This document shows positions 42,785 to 52,081 of a DNA stretch of 64,000 bases, in pieces. The DNA is from JADFOI01 sp965218935 (GTDB taxonomy: Bacteria; Acidobacteriota; UBA6911; RPQK01; JADFOI01), in assembly GCA_965218935.1 (NCBI GenBank), contig CBDCMH010000008.1, forward strand, positions 124,001-188,000, read 5' to 3'. Position 1 is the first letter of the stretch. Each line of letters starts with the position of its first letter. Below the pieces are notes generated by a model. It saw nothing but the letters and a program-made list of their open reading frames with translations. It was not told the origin of the DNA and searched no databases. A program made the position numbers and the translations under genes.

Positions 42785-42887
42785 AATTCAAAATCGCCGG
42801 CCGGAAATCCCAAATCCCAAATCGCGAAATTTGGAATCAGTCCTGTCTCTTGTCTTTCTATTTTCTATTCTCTGTGGGCGAAGCGCT

Positions 42888-44009
42888 CTAGTGCAGCTTT
42901 AGTTGAATCGGATCACCCTTCTTGAGGATCTGGGGAAAGCGCCTCAGGATCCCAACCCGAGCGAATCCTGCAGTCACTCCAAGAACGAGGGATAGAGAAG
43001 CAAAAACGCCAATGATAATAAAGGTTTCTCTCAAAAACCCTAGAAACGACGTTATAGCTGTTCTGGTGATTTCCGCCGGTTCCGGATCCTTCTGGTAGAG
43101 CCATTTAATGGTAGGCAGGTAGTGGATCTTGGCCAGGACTTCCCGCGCCATGGCCTCCGGACCGAAGAAGATGGAGACGATAGGCCCCGTCCGCTTCATG
43201 TACACTCCCTCGATCGAAAAGTAGCCCTGCAGGGCTTTTTGCAACCTCACAAAGTGGTCAGCTGCCAAAGAGGCGGTAGGATATCCCACCAGGAACAGTT
43301 CGGGGCCATGTTCGGTGTATCGAGCCAGTGTCACTTCAATCTGTTTGTCGAAGCCGATTTCCGCAGCCAGGGCTTCTGGAAAATCATCGTTCAAGGCAAA
43401 GGAGGATTCTCCAAGGTAGAAGCGAATGGACTCGCGGATGAGTCCTTCTTTGGGTAGGTGAATGACGGTAACCGGATGGAGGTTGAGCAGGGGCATGGCT
43501 TCAATGAGGCCCTGGGCCGGGTCAAAAAGAGAGGGGTTGGGGCTCGTCCTTGGATTTGGCTCACTTAAGTGAAAGAAGTAATTTCCCCGCCAGAAAATGA
43601 GGCCATGGACGCTCGAGTAATTGTCTACAGAAAGGGTTAATCGTTCCTGAGGAGCTTCTTCCAACAGGCTGGGCCAAATGGAAAACATGCCGAAAGCCCC
43701 AAGGGTATCCTTCATCTCGTAGATCTCGAGCTCCAGGGGCGGTGACTGGGGAGCAGCCTCGGGTCGGACACTCCAACGGGAGTAAGAGAGCAGGATGTAT
43801 TCGTCGAGAATGATGGAACTGAAGGGCCCGATTGCAACCTGTTTCTCTGTGGCTGAAATCTCAGTGAGTTTTTCAAATCGAAAGTCGTCTACCTGGGGGA
43901 AATACTGATCAACAGTGGTTTGTGCGAGTGTGTCCGAGGGAATCGAAAGTATGAAAAGAAGAATTGGAAAAAGACTTCTGCAGAGGTGCAATACCCAAAT
44001 GAACGACAT
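42888..44009 (-). CDS. Envelope protein with C-terminal membrane anchor, unknown function (DUF6599-like)
   Basis: 373 residues. A signal peptide (SLFPILLFILSIPSDTLAQ) leads to a large beta-rich exported part (about 30-310; for example QVAIGPFSSIILDEYILLSY and GMFSIWPSLLEEAPQERL), then one membrane helix (TFIIIGVFASLSLVLGVTAG) near 335-355 and a short cytoplasmic tail. Acidobacterial proteins of the DUF6599 type share this design; I cannot confirm the match. TATAAT is 9 nt upstream of the ATG. Confidence 0.65.
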   Translation of the reverse strand: MSFIWVLHLCRSLFPILLFILSIPSDTLAQTTVDQYFPQVDDFRFEKLTEISATEKQVAIGPFSSIILDEYILLSYSRWSVRPEAAPQSPPLELEIYEMKDTLGAFGMFSIWPSLLEEAPQERLTLSVDNYSSVHGLIFWRGNYFFHLSEPNPRTSPNPSLFDPAQGLIEAMPLLNLHPVTVIHLPKEGLIRESIRFYLGESSFALNDDFPEALAAEIGFDKQIEVTLARYTEHGPELFLVGYPTASLAADHFVRLQKALQGYFSIEGVYMKRTGPIVSIFFGPEAMAREVLAKIHYLPTIKWLYQKDPEPAEITRTAITSFLGFLRETFIIIGVFASLSLVLGVTAGFARVGILRRFPQILKKGDPIQLKLH

Positions 44010-44018
44010 CGCATGGGT

Positions 44019-44024
44019 ATTATA
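44019..44024 (-). promoter_or_regulatory. -10 box (TATAAT) 9 nt before a start codon
   Basis: Reverse strand ATATAATACCCATGCGATG: TATAAT, nine bases, then ATG at 44009. It fits the close-set -10 pattern; there is no ribosome site in the gap. Confidence 0.5.
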
Positions 44025-44036
44025 TGATGAGATGCT

Positions 44037-44127
44037 TAGCCCGGACTATGCGTAAATTCTCTACTCAAGGTAGTCAGGTCGGCGTTGTCGCAGCTTCGTG
44101 ACGAGAACCTACGCACAATCCGGGCTA
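44037..44127. repeat. REP-like inverted repeat, copy 3
   Basis: TAGCCCGGACTATGCGTAAA on the left pairs with TAGCCCGGATTGTGCGTAGG read inward from the right. The centre TCAGGTCGGCGTTGTCGCAG and GCTTCGTGACGAGA is close to copy 5 at 61200. The rightmost CTA (44125-44127) is the TAG stop codon of the amidase gene on the reverse strand. Confidence 0.8.
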
Positions 44128-45795
44128 GTCGCGCGGGATACTATTGATGTTTGCGGTGCTCTGGGAAGGAATCGTGCCCAGGGAATGAAAATATTTTTCG
44201 ATGCCTTTATAGAGAGCTTCCGCGACCTGATCCTGCCCTTCTTTCTCTGTGAAGTACTTTTCTTCGGTGGGATTACTGATGAAGCCAACCTCGGTCAAGA
44301 TGCCCGGCATGTTCAAATTGATGAGAACGATAAAGGGGGCCTTCTTGACACCGCGGTTGCGAAGGATGGGGTGATGGTTTTTCACCTCTGAGTAGAGACT
44401 CTGCTGGATGATTTGAGCCAGGTCTTTGGACTCCTCATTGTAATCCCCCAGCGCAATTTGTCTGAGCAAGTCCTCAAGTTCCCGAATATTCCTCTGTGAA
44501 CCGGCATTTTCACGACTGGCGACCTCGCGTTCCTCAGCATTCGATGTCAGGTTTAAAAAGAAGGTTTCCACCCCGGAAACTTTGCGAATCCTGCTGGAGT
44601 TGGCGTGGACCGAGATGAAGAGATCGGCACCCAGTTGATTGGCAATGGCCGTCCGCTCTTCCAGAGGCACAAATTTATCCGTATCGCGGGTCAAGACCAC
44701 ATCCGTTCCCAGCCGCTCTTCTACAAGTATTTTCAGACGCTTGGAAACGGACAAAACCAGGTCTTTCTCCTTGAGGCCGGAGGACCCGATGCTGCCCGTA
44801 TCGCCCCCTCCATGGCCGGGGTCGATCACCACCCGGCCCACCTTTAAACCCAGGACCCGAGTGAGGCTTCGATCACCGTCCAGATTGGAAGCAGGAACGG
44901 TCGGGGTTTCACTGACCCGGACCGTCGTGTCGGTGCCTGTTGCCAGAGAGAGCACGGCCTCTTCAGTGTTGACGGTTCGCTCAGCCACCTGGGGCGTATC
45001 CGGTGAGCGTCGTCCCCCCAACGTATCAATGACGATACGGAAAGGATCGTACAGTGCGAAAACAGTGTGTTTATTGATCTCTGCGAAATCGAGAACCAGG
45101 CGAACCATATCGGGCCTGTTTTGGGCAACGCGAACCTGCTTGATGAAGACATCATCGATCGGATAGGTCTTGCCATTGAGAGCCGACCTCAGGCGTGTGT
45201 CCTGCAAGTCGAAATAAATGCGATCGGGGTTGGAAAGAATGTGCTTTCGAAATTCGATTTCCCGGTCCAGCTGAACGACCACGCGTGTGTAGTCTTCATT
45301 GGACCAGTAACGGATCTCAGAGACGTTAGCCAGACCGGCTCCCTGACTTTTCTGCGCCCGTGGGGAATCAGGTGGAGCCTCAGGGGCAACCTTCTCCTGC
45401 TGTAGCAGTCTGGCCCGCTCCAGCGCCGCCTTCTTATGCTTGGTTGAGGGGTACTGATCCGCTACAAACTCGTAATAGTAAATAGCACGGTCGCGGTAGG
45501 GATCATTTGTGAAAAGTTTCGCCATCTCCTGGTACAGCGTTGCCATGGCGAAGATTGAGTCATCACAGGCACTATAGGTGGGATCGTGGTCGATGACCGT
45601 ACGATAAAGAAAAATGGCGCGGCTGTACTTGTTTTGCAGATTCCGATCGAATTCCGGAGTCTGGAGGAGTTGGTCGTGGTATTGCCGGGCCTTTTTATAG
45701 GCTTCGCGCGCTGCCGGCCGATCGCGCCCGTAGACGGACGAGGAGATTGCCAAGATCAGGAAAAGTCCTACACTGAGCGCCCGATATCCACGCAT
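44125..45795 (-). CDS. N-acetylmuramoyl-L-alanine amidase with AMIN domain
   Basis: 556 residues. Signal peptide (ALSVGLFLILAISSSVYG), a helical TPR-like region (about 25-130), an AMIN domain (EIRYWSNEDYTRVVVQLDRE to RIVIDTLGG, about 155-255) that binds peptidoglycan or the septal ring, and a C-terminal amidase_3 domain. Zinc and catalytic motifs are VVIDPGHGGGDTGSIG, EERTAIAN, FISVHANSS and ILTEVGFISNP. It cleaves the glycan-peptide bond during cell separation. A similar order (TPR, AMIN, amidase_3) is common in delta-like and acidobacterial genomes. Its stop codon lies in a REP-like repeat. Confidence 0.93.
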   Translation of the reverse strand: MRGYRALSVGLFLILAISSSVYGRDRPAAREAYKKARQYHDQLLQTPEFDRNLQNKYSRAIFLYRTVIDHDPTYSACDDSIFAMATLYQEMAKLFTNDPYRDRAIYYYEFVADQYPSTKHKKAALERARLLQQEKVAPEAPPDSPRAQKSQGAGLANVSEIRYWSNEDYTRVVVQLDREIEFRKHILSNPDRIYFDLQDTRLRSALNGKTYPIDDVFIKQVRVAQNRPDMVRLVLDFAEINKHTVFALYDPFRIVIDTLGGRRSPDTPQVAERTVNTEEAVLSLATGTDTTVRVSETPTVPASNLDGDRSLTRVLGLKVGRVVIDPGHGGGDTGSIGSSGLKEKDLVLSVSKRLKILVEERLGTDVVLTRDTDKFVPLEERTAIANQLGADLFISVHANSSRIRKVSGVETFFLNLTSNAEEREVASRENAGSQRNIRELEDLLRQIALGDYNEESKDLAQIIQQSLYSEVKNHHPILRNRGVKKAPFIVLINLNMPGILTEVGFISNPTEEKYFTEKEGQDQVAEALYKGIEKYFHSLGTIPSQSTANINSIPRD

Positions 45796-45888
45796 CGGCT
45801 TCTCGAAAGACTGTTTTGGCGGTGCTAGCCGCCATTTCTCACAGGCAAGTTGCTACTGAGGCGGATTGGGCTACACCTATGGTCTCCC

Positions 45889-45911
45889 GCACGCGTGTGC
45901 CTGCCCCTACA
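45889..45911. repeat. Dispersed word GCACGCGTGTGCCTGCCCCTACA
   Basis: A short, partly palindromic word (core GCACGCGTGTGC) ending in CCCCTACA, resembling GCGCACGCTGTGCGCCCCTACA at 7839-7860. The 45796-46102 interval otherwise shows only a GGCGGTGCTAGCCGCC palindrome and AT-rich decayed sequence; I see no gene in it. Confidence 0.4.
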
Positions 45912-46102
45912 GCCCTCTCACTGCCTAACAGGGCTTAGACGTAAGAAATATACCGCCTCAAGTATAGAACAGATGGGTGTCACTGAGGGCGAAAAGAGAG
46001 CTCGGCCCGCTTTTTGCCCTCTCCAGGTTCCAAGTTTCAGATTTGTTTGGACTTTTTGAATTTAGGCTTTGGGATTTACGCTGACCAGGGTCAGCGGTCC
46101 CT

Positions 46103-46711
46103 CTACTCGGTATTCGTGAAGAGGACGCTTCCGTTGGGCAGGGTGACTCGTTTGAGTCGAAACTTGCCTCGTTGCCACTCAACGGGGGCCGGTGCCGCTG
46201 CTGAATTCAAGGCATGGTACAGAGTCGTGACTTTACGGATATATTTTTGAGTTTCCGGATAGGGAGGCACTCCGTGATAACGAACCACCGTTCTTTCCCC
46301 GGCGTTGTAGCCGGCGAGTACGTGCTCAAGGTTCCCTTGAAAATAACTCATCAGAAAGTTCAAATAACGGATTCCACCCCGGATGTTGTCGGCGGGGTCA
46401 AAAGCATCACGGACGCCAAATCGCTTGGCCGTAGCGGGGATCAACTGCATTAAGCCTTGGGCTCCCTTTTTGGAGACGGCAAACCTATCATAATTGCTTT
46501 CCACAGCCACGATCGCCTCCACGAGATTGGCATCCAAATTGTATTGAGGCGCCCATTCGTTGATCAGAGAGATGTAGCCGGTTCGGGGATCCGCTTTCGT
46601 GAAGACCTCCGGGCCGGCCTTATCCGCAGAAGAACCCATACTGTCCGCCCAAAGAGAGGTGCTTGAAAGGATGACCAGGAAGGTCACGAAAATGTTGCTT
46701 CTAAGATGCAT
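46103..46711 (-). CDS. Lytic transglycosylase (SLT domain)
   Basis: 202 residues with a signal peptide (NIFVTFLVILSSTSLWA). The SLT fold follows: catalytic Glu in LVEAIVAVESNYDRFAVSKK, then GAQGLMQLIPATAKRFGV and NIRGGIRYLNFLMSYF, VLAGYNAGE. It cleaves peptidoglycan glycan strands to 1,6-anhydro ends in the periplasm. The C-terminal 40 residues are basic and unconserved. It lies next to the amidase gene on the same strand, but about 300 bp apart. Confidence 0.92.
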   Translation of the reverse strand: MHLRSNIFVTFLVILSSTSLWADSMGSSADKAGPEVFTKADPRTGYISLINEWAPQYNLDANLVEAIVAVESNYDRFAVSKKGAQGLMQLIPATAKRFGVRDAFDPADNIRGGIRYLNFLMSYFQGNLEHVLAGYNAGERTVVRYHGVPPYPETQKYIRKVTTLYHALNSAAAPAPVEWQRGKFRLKRVTLPNGSVLFTNTE

Positions 46712-46932
46712 GCGTCCCGGAGATGATCAGTTTGGGCCCAGTTTCAGAGTTCAAGTCCCAACTACAGGTTACAAATTTAAGGTTCGACGTTGCAAGTCAG
46801 CGCGCGCGCAGCGCGCTACGCGCGCCGAAAGAAGACAGGAGACTTCTAAGTTTCGAATCTTGAATCTTGGGATTGTTTGGAATCTGGAGTTTTGAATTTC
46901 AGCCGGGCCACCGGCTGTGGTCTGTGGTCAGG

Positions 46933-49575
46933 CTAATCGAGAAACTCCTCCACCACCCGGTAGGTCTCCTCCAGGGCTTCACTCAAACGGGAAGGGTCTT
47001 TCCCACCAGCTTCCGCCATATCCGGCTTGCCGCCGCCCCCACCGTCCACTAGAGAAGCAATCTTGCCAATCAAGTCATGGGCATTAATTCTGTCGGTGAG
47101 ATCGGAGGTCACCATAGCCACCAGACTCACTTTACTGTTGGTATGAGTACCCAGGACCACGACTCCGGTCTTGAGGCGATTCTTGAGCTGGTCGGCCAGC
47201 TGGCGCAGGCGGTTGCGGTCCAGATTTTCAACTTTTTGAGAGAGGACCTGCACGCCCTTGACCTCCCGAACCTCTTCCAGGATGTTGCTGCTCTCCTTTT
47301 GAGCAAGCTTCAACTGCAGCTCCTCAAGCTCCTTGTTGGTTTCCTTGAGCTCTCGCATAATCTTTTGGAGGGCGTCTTCCAGTTCCGTGGGTGGAACCTT
47401 CAGATTTCCGGAAAGCTTACCCAGCAGAGCCTCGTTGTCGAAGAACCGGGAGAGAGCGCCTTCACCGGTCATCGCTTCCAGCCGGCGAACCCCGGCGGAA
47501 ACACCGTTCTCGCTCATGATCTTAAAGAGAGCGATGTCTCCGGTTCGATGGACATGAGTCCCTCCACAGAGTTCCATGCTGAAGCCAGGGAGTGTGACGA
47601 CTCGCACCTGCTTCTGGTACTTCTCGCCAAACAACGCCATAGCTCCTTCCTGGATGGCTTCATCCAGATCCCGAACCTGGGTTTGGACCTCGATATTTTC
47701 TCGAATCTTACTATTGACCAGCTCCTCGATTTCGCGGATTTCCGAGCTGGTGAGCGGTCTGTAATGGGTGAAATCGAAGCGCAGTCGATCTGGAGCGACC
47801 AGCGACCCGGCCTGTTTAACATGCTCCCCCAGAACCTCGCGCAGGGCCGCCTGCAGAAGATGGGTAGCGGTATGGTTCCGGGCGGTATGGGTTCGCTCCA
47901 CGAAGGAAACATTGCACAGGGCTGTCGCGTTCTTTTTTAACCGGCCACTGTCCACCTTGACCTTGTGGAGGTGCAGGTCACCGATAGGACTGTAAACGTT
48001 TCTTACTGAAGCGCGGGTGGTGTCATTTTGGAGTGTTCCTTTGTCGGCAACCTGGCCACCCGCCTCGGCGTAAAAAGGAGTTCGATCCAGAACAATCTCT
48101 CCTGTTTGGCCTTCGGCCAGCTCTTCCACCAGCTGGTCACCCTCGAGGATGGCCAAAACCTGGCAGGGGACATCACGGGTCTCGGTATATCCGGTGAATT
48201 CCGTACTCAGTTCCTGATCGGAGAGTTCCTGATAGATGGGCTTTATCTTTTTCTGTGCACCTTTCCAGCTGACCCTGGCCCTTTCACGCTGTTTCTCCAT
48301 TTCAGCGTAAAACCCTTTCTCATCCACTTCCAGCTCGCGTTCCGTAGCAATCTCCTGGGTCAGATCGAGGGGAAAGCCATAGGTGTCATAAAGACGAAAG
48401 AGCTCCTCGCCGGGGAGTACCCGCTGGCCCTTTTTTGAGATCCTTTCACAGATTTCGTCTAGAAGTTGCATCCCGTGATCAAGCGTGGCGCTGAATTTCT
48501 CCTCCTCATGCTTCACGATTGTGGCCGAGTACTCACGGGTCTCTGACAGTTCGGGGTAAGCATCCTTCATGAGGTCGCAGACCATGGCGGTGAGCGTATA
48601 GAGGAATGGATCGGTCGTTCCCAGCATCTTACCGTGACGCACGGCCCGCCTGAGAAGTTTTCTGAGAACATACCCCCTGCCTTCGTTTCCAGGCACGACT
48701 CCATTGTTGATCAGGAAGGCGCCAGCCCGGCTGTGGTCGGCCAGAATTCTCAAGCTGACATCCTTGTTCTCGTCCTCTCCATAGCTCGTGCCGGTCAGGC
48801 GGCAAGCCTCCAGAATGATGGGTTGAAACAGGTCAGTATCATAGTTGCTCTGAACCCCTTGGAGTGCGCAGGCGATTCTCTCCAATCCCATTCCGGTATC
48901 GATTGAGGGGGAAGGAAGGGGTATCATTTTTCCTGAGGCATCTCTGTTGAACTGCATAAACACCAGGTTCCAGATCTCGACATATCGCCCGCACTCGCAT
49001 TCCAGTGAGCAGTCGCTATGCCCGGCCGGACTGGTGCCCAGGTCATAGTGCAGTTCTGAACAGGGACCGCAGGGTCCGGTGTCCCCCATGGCCCAAAAGT
49101 TCTCTTCCTCACCCATTTTGAAGATACGCTCTTCAGGAATGCCCACCCGGTCTCTCCAAAGCGCTAGAGCCTCATCGTCTTCTCGGAAAACGGTGATGTA
49201 AAGACGCTCCGGAGGAAGCTTATAGATCTTTGTGCACAACTCCCAGGCGCAATCGATGGCTTCTTTCTTGAAATAATCGCCAAAAGAGAAGTTGCCCAAC
49301 ATCTCGAAGAAGGTATGGTGCCGACTGGTGCGGCCTACCGTCTCCAGATCATTATGTTTTCCGCTCACGCGCATGCATTTCTGACTGCTCGTAGCTCTTT
49401 TGTAGTCGCGCTTTTCAAGGCCCAGGAAAACATCCTTGAACTGGTTCATTCCCGCGTTGATGAAGAGCAGAGTAGGATCGTTCTCAGGAACCAGAGAGCT
49501 GCTTTTTACCCGCTTATGCCCGTGATCCTCAAAGTATTTCAAAAAGGTTTCACGGATTTCACTTGAAGTCTTCAT
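46933..49575 (-). CDS. alaS: Alanyl-tRNA synthetase
   Basis: 880 residues, full length. Class II catalytic domain (SSEIRETFLKYFEDHGHKRV, MNQFKDVFLG, RHHTFFEMLGNFSFGDYFK), editing domain with zinc motifs HTARNHTATHLLQAAL and MELCGGTHVHRTGDI, and the C-Ala domain with GKIASLVDGGGGGKPDMAEA GGKDP near the end. ATG 49575. It charges tRNA-Ala. recX follows upstream, separated by a short REP palindrome. Confidence 0.97.
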   Translation of the reverse strand: MKTSSEIRETFLKYFEDHGHKRVKSSSLVPENDPTLLFINAGMNQFKDVFLGLEKRDYKRATSSQKCMRVSGKHNDLETVGRTSRHHTFFEMLGNFSFGDYFKKEAIDCAWELCTKIYKLPPERLYITVFREDDEALALWRDRVGIPEERIFKMGEEENFWAMGDTGPCGPCSELHYDLGTSPAGHSDCSLECECGRYVEIWNLVFMQFNRDASGKMIPLPSPSIDTGMGLERIACALQGVQSNYDTDLFQPIILEACRLTGTSYGEDENKDVSLRILADHSRAGAFLINNGVVPGNEGRGYVLRKLLRRAVRHGKMLGTTDPFLYTLTAMVCDLMKDAYPELSETREYSATIVKHEEEKFSATLDHGMQLLDEICERISKKGQRVLPGEELFRLYDTYGFPLDLTQEIATERELEVDEKGFYAEMEKQRERARVSWKGAQKKIKPIYQELSDQELSTEFTGYTETRDVPCQVLAILEGDQLVEELAEGQTGEIVLDRTPFYAEAGGQVADKGTLQNDTTRASVRNVYSPIGDLHLHKVKVDSGRLKKNATALCNVSFVERTHTARNHTATHLLQAALREVLGEHVKQAGSLVAPDRLRFDFTHYRPLTSSEIREIEELVNSKIRENIEVQTQVRDLDEAIQEGAMALFGEKYQKQVRVVTLPGFSMELCGGTHVHRTGDIALFKIMSENGVSAGVRRLEAMTGEGALSRFFDNEALLGKLSGNLKVPPTELEDALQKIMRELKETNKELEELQLKLAQKESSNILEEVREVKGVQVLSQKVENLDRNRLRQLADQLKNRLKTGVVVLGTHTNSKVSLVAMVTSDLTDRINAHDLIGKIASLVDGGGGGKPDMAEAGGKDPSRLSEALEETYRVVEEFLD

Positions 49576-49595
49576 TCGGATTTCTCAATTACCCC

Positions 49596-49621
49596 AGCCC
49601 GTATTATGCATAATCCGGGCT
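49596..49621. repeat. REP-like inverted repeat, copy 4 (minimal palindrome)
   Basis: AGCCCGTATTATGCATAATC CGGGCT is a near-perfect 26-bp palindrome: the outer ends of the REP family joined without the long centre. With the next A it forms CTA (49620-49622), the TAG stop of recX on the reverse strand. Confidence 0.8.
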
Positions 49622-50096
49622 ACGGCCATTCGACCTGCTGAAAATAGGGCTCCAATTGTCCTCGAACCTGAGCAGGAGCATATCCCAGCCGAACACAATG
49701 ATCATAGAGTTTCTTGAGCTGAGGGGCGACTTCGGGTGTTCCCGCTTTCCCCACCCATAACTGGACTGCTTCTCGTAGGCTGTCTGCTGCTTTCTTCTCG
49801 TTGTTGACCTGCTCTAAAACACCCGGGATCATTCTAGCATCGATACCCAGCCTCTTTAAATCTTGAGCGATTCTTCGATCTCCCCAAAGGCCGCGCTGGC
49901 GGCGATCCAGGGCGCGCTGCAATGCACAAGCCTGATCATTGATCAGACCCTTCTCTTCCAGTCGGTCCAAAGTCTCTTCAGCGGCCTGGGCAGGGCCACG
50001 GGCAAGAAGCTTTCGTCGAAGTTCGAAGCGAGTGTGATCTCTTCTGGCTAGCAGGCGTAAGGCACGTGCATAGAGATGGGAAGTTTCAGGTTCCAA
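49620..50096 (-). CDS. recX: Regulatory protein RecX
   Basis: 158 residues of a RecX-type helical-repeat protein: YARALRLLARRDHTRFELRR KLLARG, then TLDRLEEKGLINDQACALQR and GLWGDRRIAQDLKRLGID, ending HCVRLGYAPAQVRGQLEPYF. RecX caps RecA filaments. recA is not in the window; the gene lies between alaS and ilvE, and a recX-alaS neighbourhood is common. Stop codon lies in a REP palindrome. Confidence 0.88.
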   Translation of the reverse strand: MEPETSHLYARALRLLARRDHTRFELRRKLLARGPAQAAEETLDRLEEKGLINDQACALQRALDRRQRGLWGDRRIAQDLKRLGIDARMIPGVLEQVNNEKKAADSLREAVQLWVGKAGTPEVAPQLKKLYDHCVRLGYAPAQVRGQLEPYFQQVEWP

Positions 50097-50107
50097 GTTT
50101 CAAGATC

Positions 50108-51058
50108 TTATGAACTCTGAACGCGTTCTTCCTTATAGACCGGGGTCAACCAGGAATGTCGATCGTCTACCTTGCCCTCGATGTAATCGAAAAAGTCCTG
50201 TTGAATCTGGGTGGTGATGGGGCCTCGTTTTCCGTCACCGACCACGATATGATCGACAGAACGAATCGGTGTGACTTCAGCCGCTGTTCCGGTGAGGAAG
50301 ATCTCATCCGCCAGATAGAGCATTTCTCGAGGCAGATGTTGCTCGAGGACCTCATAGCCTTGCTCTTCGGCCAGGGTGATGACGCTGTCACGTGTAATAC
50401 CCGGGAGGATGGCGTTGCTCAGAGAGGGCGTATACAATGTTTCCTTGTGGACCAGGAAAATATTTTCCCCACTTCCCTCGCTGATGAAACCGTGCCCGTC
50501 CAGGGCCACGCCTTCGGCGAACCCACTCTTGACCGCCTCCATTTTGATCAGGATGCTGTTGATGTAGTTGCCCCCCACCTTGGCCATGCTGGGGAAGGTG
50601 TTGGGTGCAGCTCGATTCCAGCTGGAGACACACACATCCACGCCCTGCTCGGCCGATTCCTCCCCGAGATAGCGTCCCCACTCCCACACCATAATGAAGC
50701 ATTCAGTGGGAGCCTGAAGCGGATTGAGTCCCAGGCTTCCCGTGCCACAAAAAACGAGGGGGCGAATATAACAGTGTTCTAACTGGTTGGCGCGAATGGT
50801 TTCCAGAATCGCCTCTTGAAAGTCCTGGGAAGAGAAGGGAATTTCTCTGCGATAGATCTTGCAGGAATCAAACAGTCTATCTACATGCTCCCCAAGGCGG
50901 AACACTTCAGAGCCTCGAGAGGACTTATAGCAGCGGATGCCCTCGAACCAGGAGGAGCCGTAATGAAGAGCGTGAGAGCTGACGTGAACGTTAGCTTGAT
51001 CCCAATCGACAAACTGTTCGTTATGCCAAATTGTTCGAGACTTCGGAGCTGTCGTCAT
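50108..51058 (-). CDS. ilvE: Branched-chain amino acid aminotransferase
   Basis: 316 residues of a fold-type IV PLP enzyme. Motifs: NVHVSSHALHYGSSWFEGIR CY, FRLGEHVDRLFDSCKIY, the PLP Lys in SMAKVGGNYINSILIKMEAV, and GFISEGSGENIFLV, ILPGITRDSVITLAEE. The length and N-terminus fit IlvE rather than D-amino-acid transaminase. It makes the last step of valine, leucine and isoleucine synthesis. Confidence 0.94.
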   Translation of the reverse strand: MTTAPKSRTIWHNEQFVDWDQANVHVSSHALHYGSSWFEGIRCYKSSRGSEVFRLGEHVDRLFDSCKIYRREIPFSSQDFQEAILETIRANQLEHCYIRPLVFCGTGSLGLNPLQAPTECFIMVWEWGRYLGEESAEQGVDVCVSSWNRAAPNTFPSMAKVGGNYINSILIKMEAVKSGFAEGVALDGHGFISEGSGENIFLVHKETLYTPSLSNAILPGITRDSVITLAEEQGYEVLEQHLPREMLYLADEIFLTGTAAEVTPIRSVDHIVVGDGKRGPITTQIQQDFFDYIEGKVDDRHSWLTPVYKEERVQSS

Positions 51059-51106
51059 GAAGCAAAAGAATAGGAGGCTATGGGTTACAAGTCAATTTCT
51101 TAGAAC

Positions 51107-52063
51107 TTAGATTGGATTTTTCCTGGCGAAGTAGCCCTTCTTGGCCCGGACCTTGAAGCCTCTTTCCTTGGCATCTTTGACGATCACGTCCGTTGTGCGC
51201 CAAGTTCCATCCTGTATCGAATTACTGGAGACGTAGGCCAGGTGGTATTGGTTGCGCAATTCATAGGCAATGGAGTGAAAGACGTCATTGAGTTGGCCAA
51301 TCTTGTCGGGAAAAAAAGCCTCCCCTCCCGTGCTTTGAGGGATGTCCTGAATCTTTTGCTGAATTTTATCTCTTTCTGACTTGAAGACGCCGAAGAACCC
51401 ACCGCTTTGCGAGAGATCCGAATCCAGGAAAGCAACGATGTAGAGTTGAACGTCGCTTTCCTCGACCTTCTCGATGAGTTCCTCGTGGGAAAAGTAACTG
51501 TCCTTGTCCTCTCCGTCGGTAAAGACGATTAGGGTCTTTTTCGCTTCGTTTCCCTGCAGGATCTTATCCACCGCCAGAAAAATGGCATCGTATAGAGCCG
51601 TACCTCCCGAGATGACAACGTTATCCAGGGCATCGTAGATATCTTCCACATCTCGGGTGAAGTCCTGTTCCAACCGGACTTCGTCCTTAAAGGCAACGAA
51701 AAAGAGTTCGTTTTCGGGATTGTTCTTGGAGAGAAAGAGGCGAGTGGCGTCATTCACCAGATCGAACTTATCCCGCATGCTTCCACTGGAATCGATAACG
51801 ACCCCAACCGTTGATGGGACATCGTCCTGGCCAAAGTAAGTGATTTCCTGCTGGACCTTGTTTTCATAAATGAGGAAATCCTCTTTCGTAAGACCCGTGA
51901 CCAGGGTGCTGTCTCTGTCGTAGACCGATGAATAGATCACGATCTGCTCGACCTCGGTACGAAACTGGGCAGGAGTGCCTTGCTGTCCATACCCGTGGGT
52001 TAAAGCAAGGGCCAGAACGGAGATACTTAAGGCAACGTGTTTTGAGGAGCTTGAGTCCAACAT
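51107..52063 (-). CDS. VWFA-related secreted protein
   Basis: 318 residues with a signal peptide (LSISVLALALTHGYG). VWFA-related signature YSSVYDRDSTLVTGLTKEDF LIYENKVQ, the MIDAS motif VVIDSSGSMRDK, a second motif in SGGTALYDAIFLAV, and VFTDGEDKDSYFS; ends NQYHLAYVSSN. MIDAS residues are complete. It lies 18 nt downstream of the related gene at 52082, so a tandem pair is expressed together. Confidence 0.9.
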   Translation of the reverse strand: MLDSSSSKHVALSISVLALALTHGYGQQGTPAQFRTEVEQIVIYSSVYDRDSTLVTGLTKEDFLIYENKVQQEITYFGQDDVPSTVGVVIDSSGSMRDKFDLVNDATRLFLSKNNPENELFFVAFKDEVRLEQDFTRDVEDIYDALDNVVISGGTALYDAIFLAVDKILQGNEAKKTLIVFTDGEDKDSYFSHEELIEKVEESDVQLYIVAFLDSDLSQSGGFFGVFKSERDKIQQKIQDIPQSTGGEAFFPDKIGQLNDVFHSIAYELRNQYHLAYVSSNSIQDGTWRTTDVIVKDAKERGFKVRAKKGYFARKNPI

Positions 52064-52081
52064 GGATCTCGGTGAAGGAGC

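Noticed and set aside
47077..48438. Long forward-strand ORFs opposite alaS
   Set aside because: They are antisense shadows of alaS, whose motifs are complete on the reverse strand.
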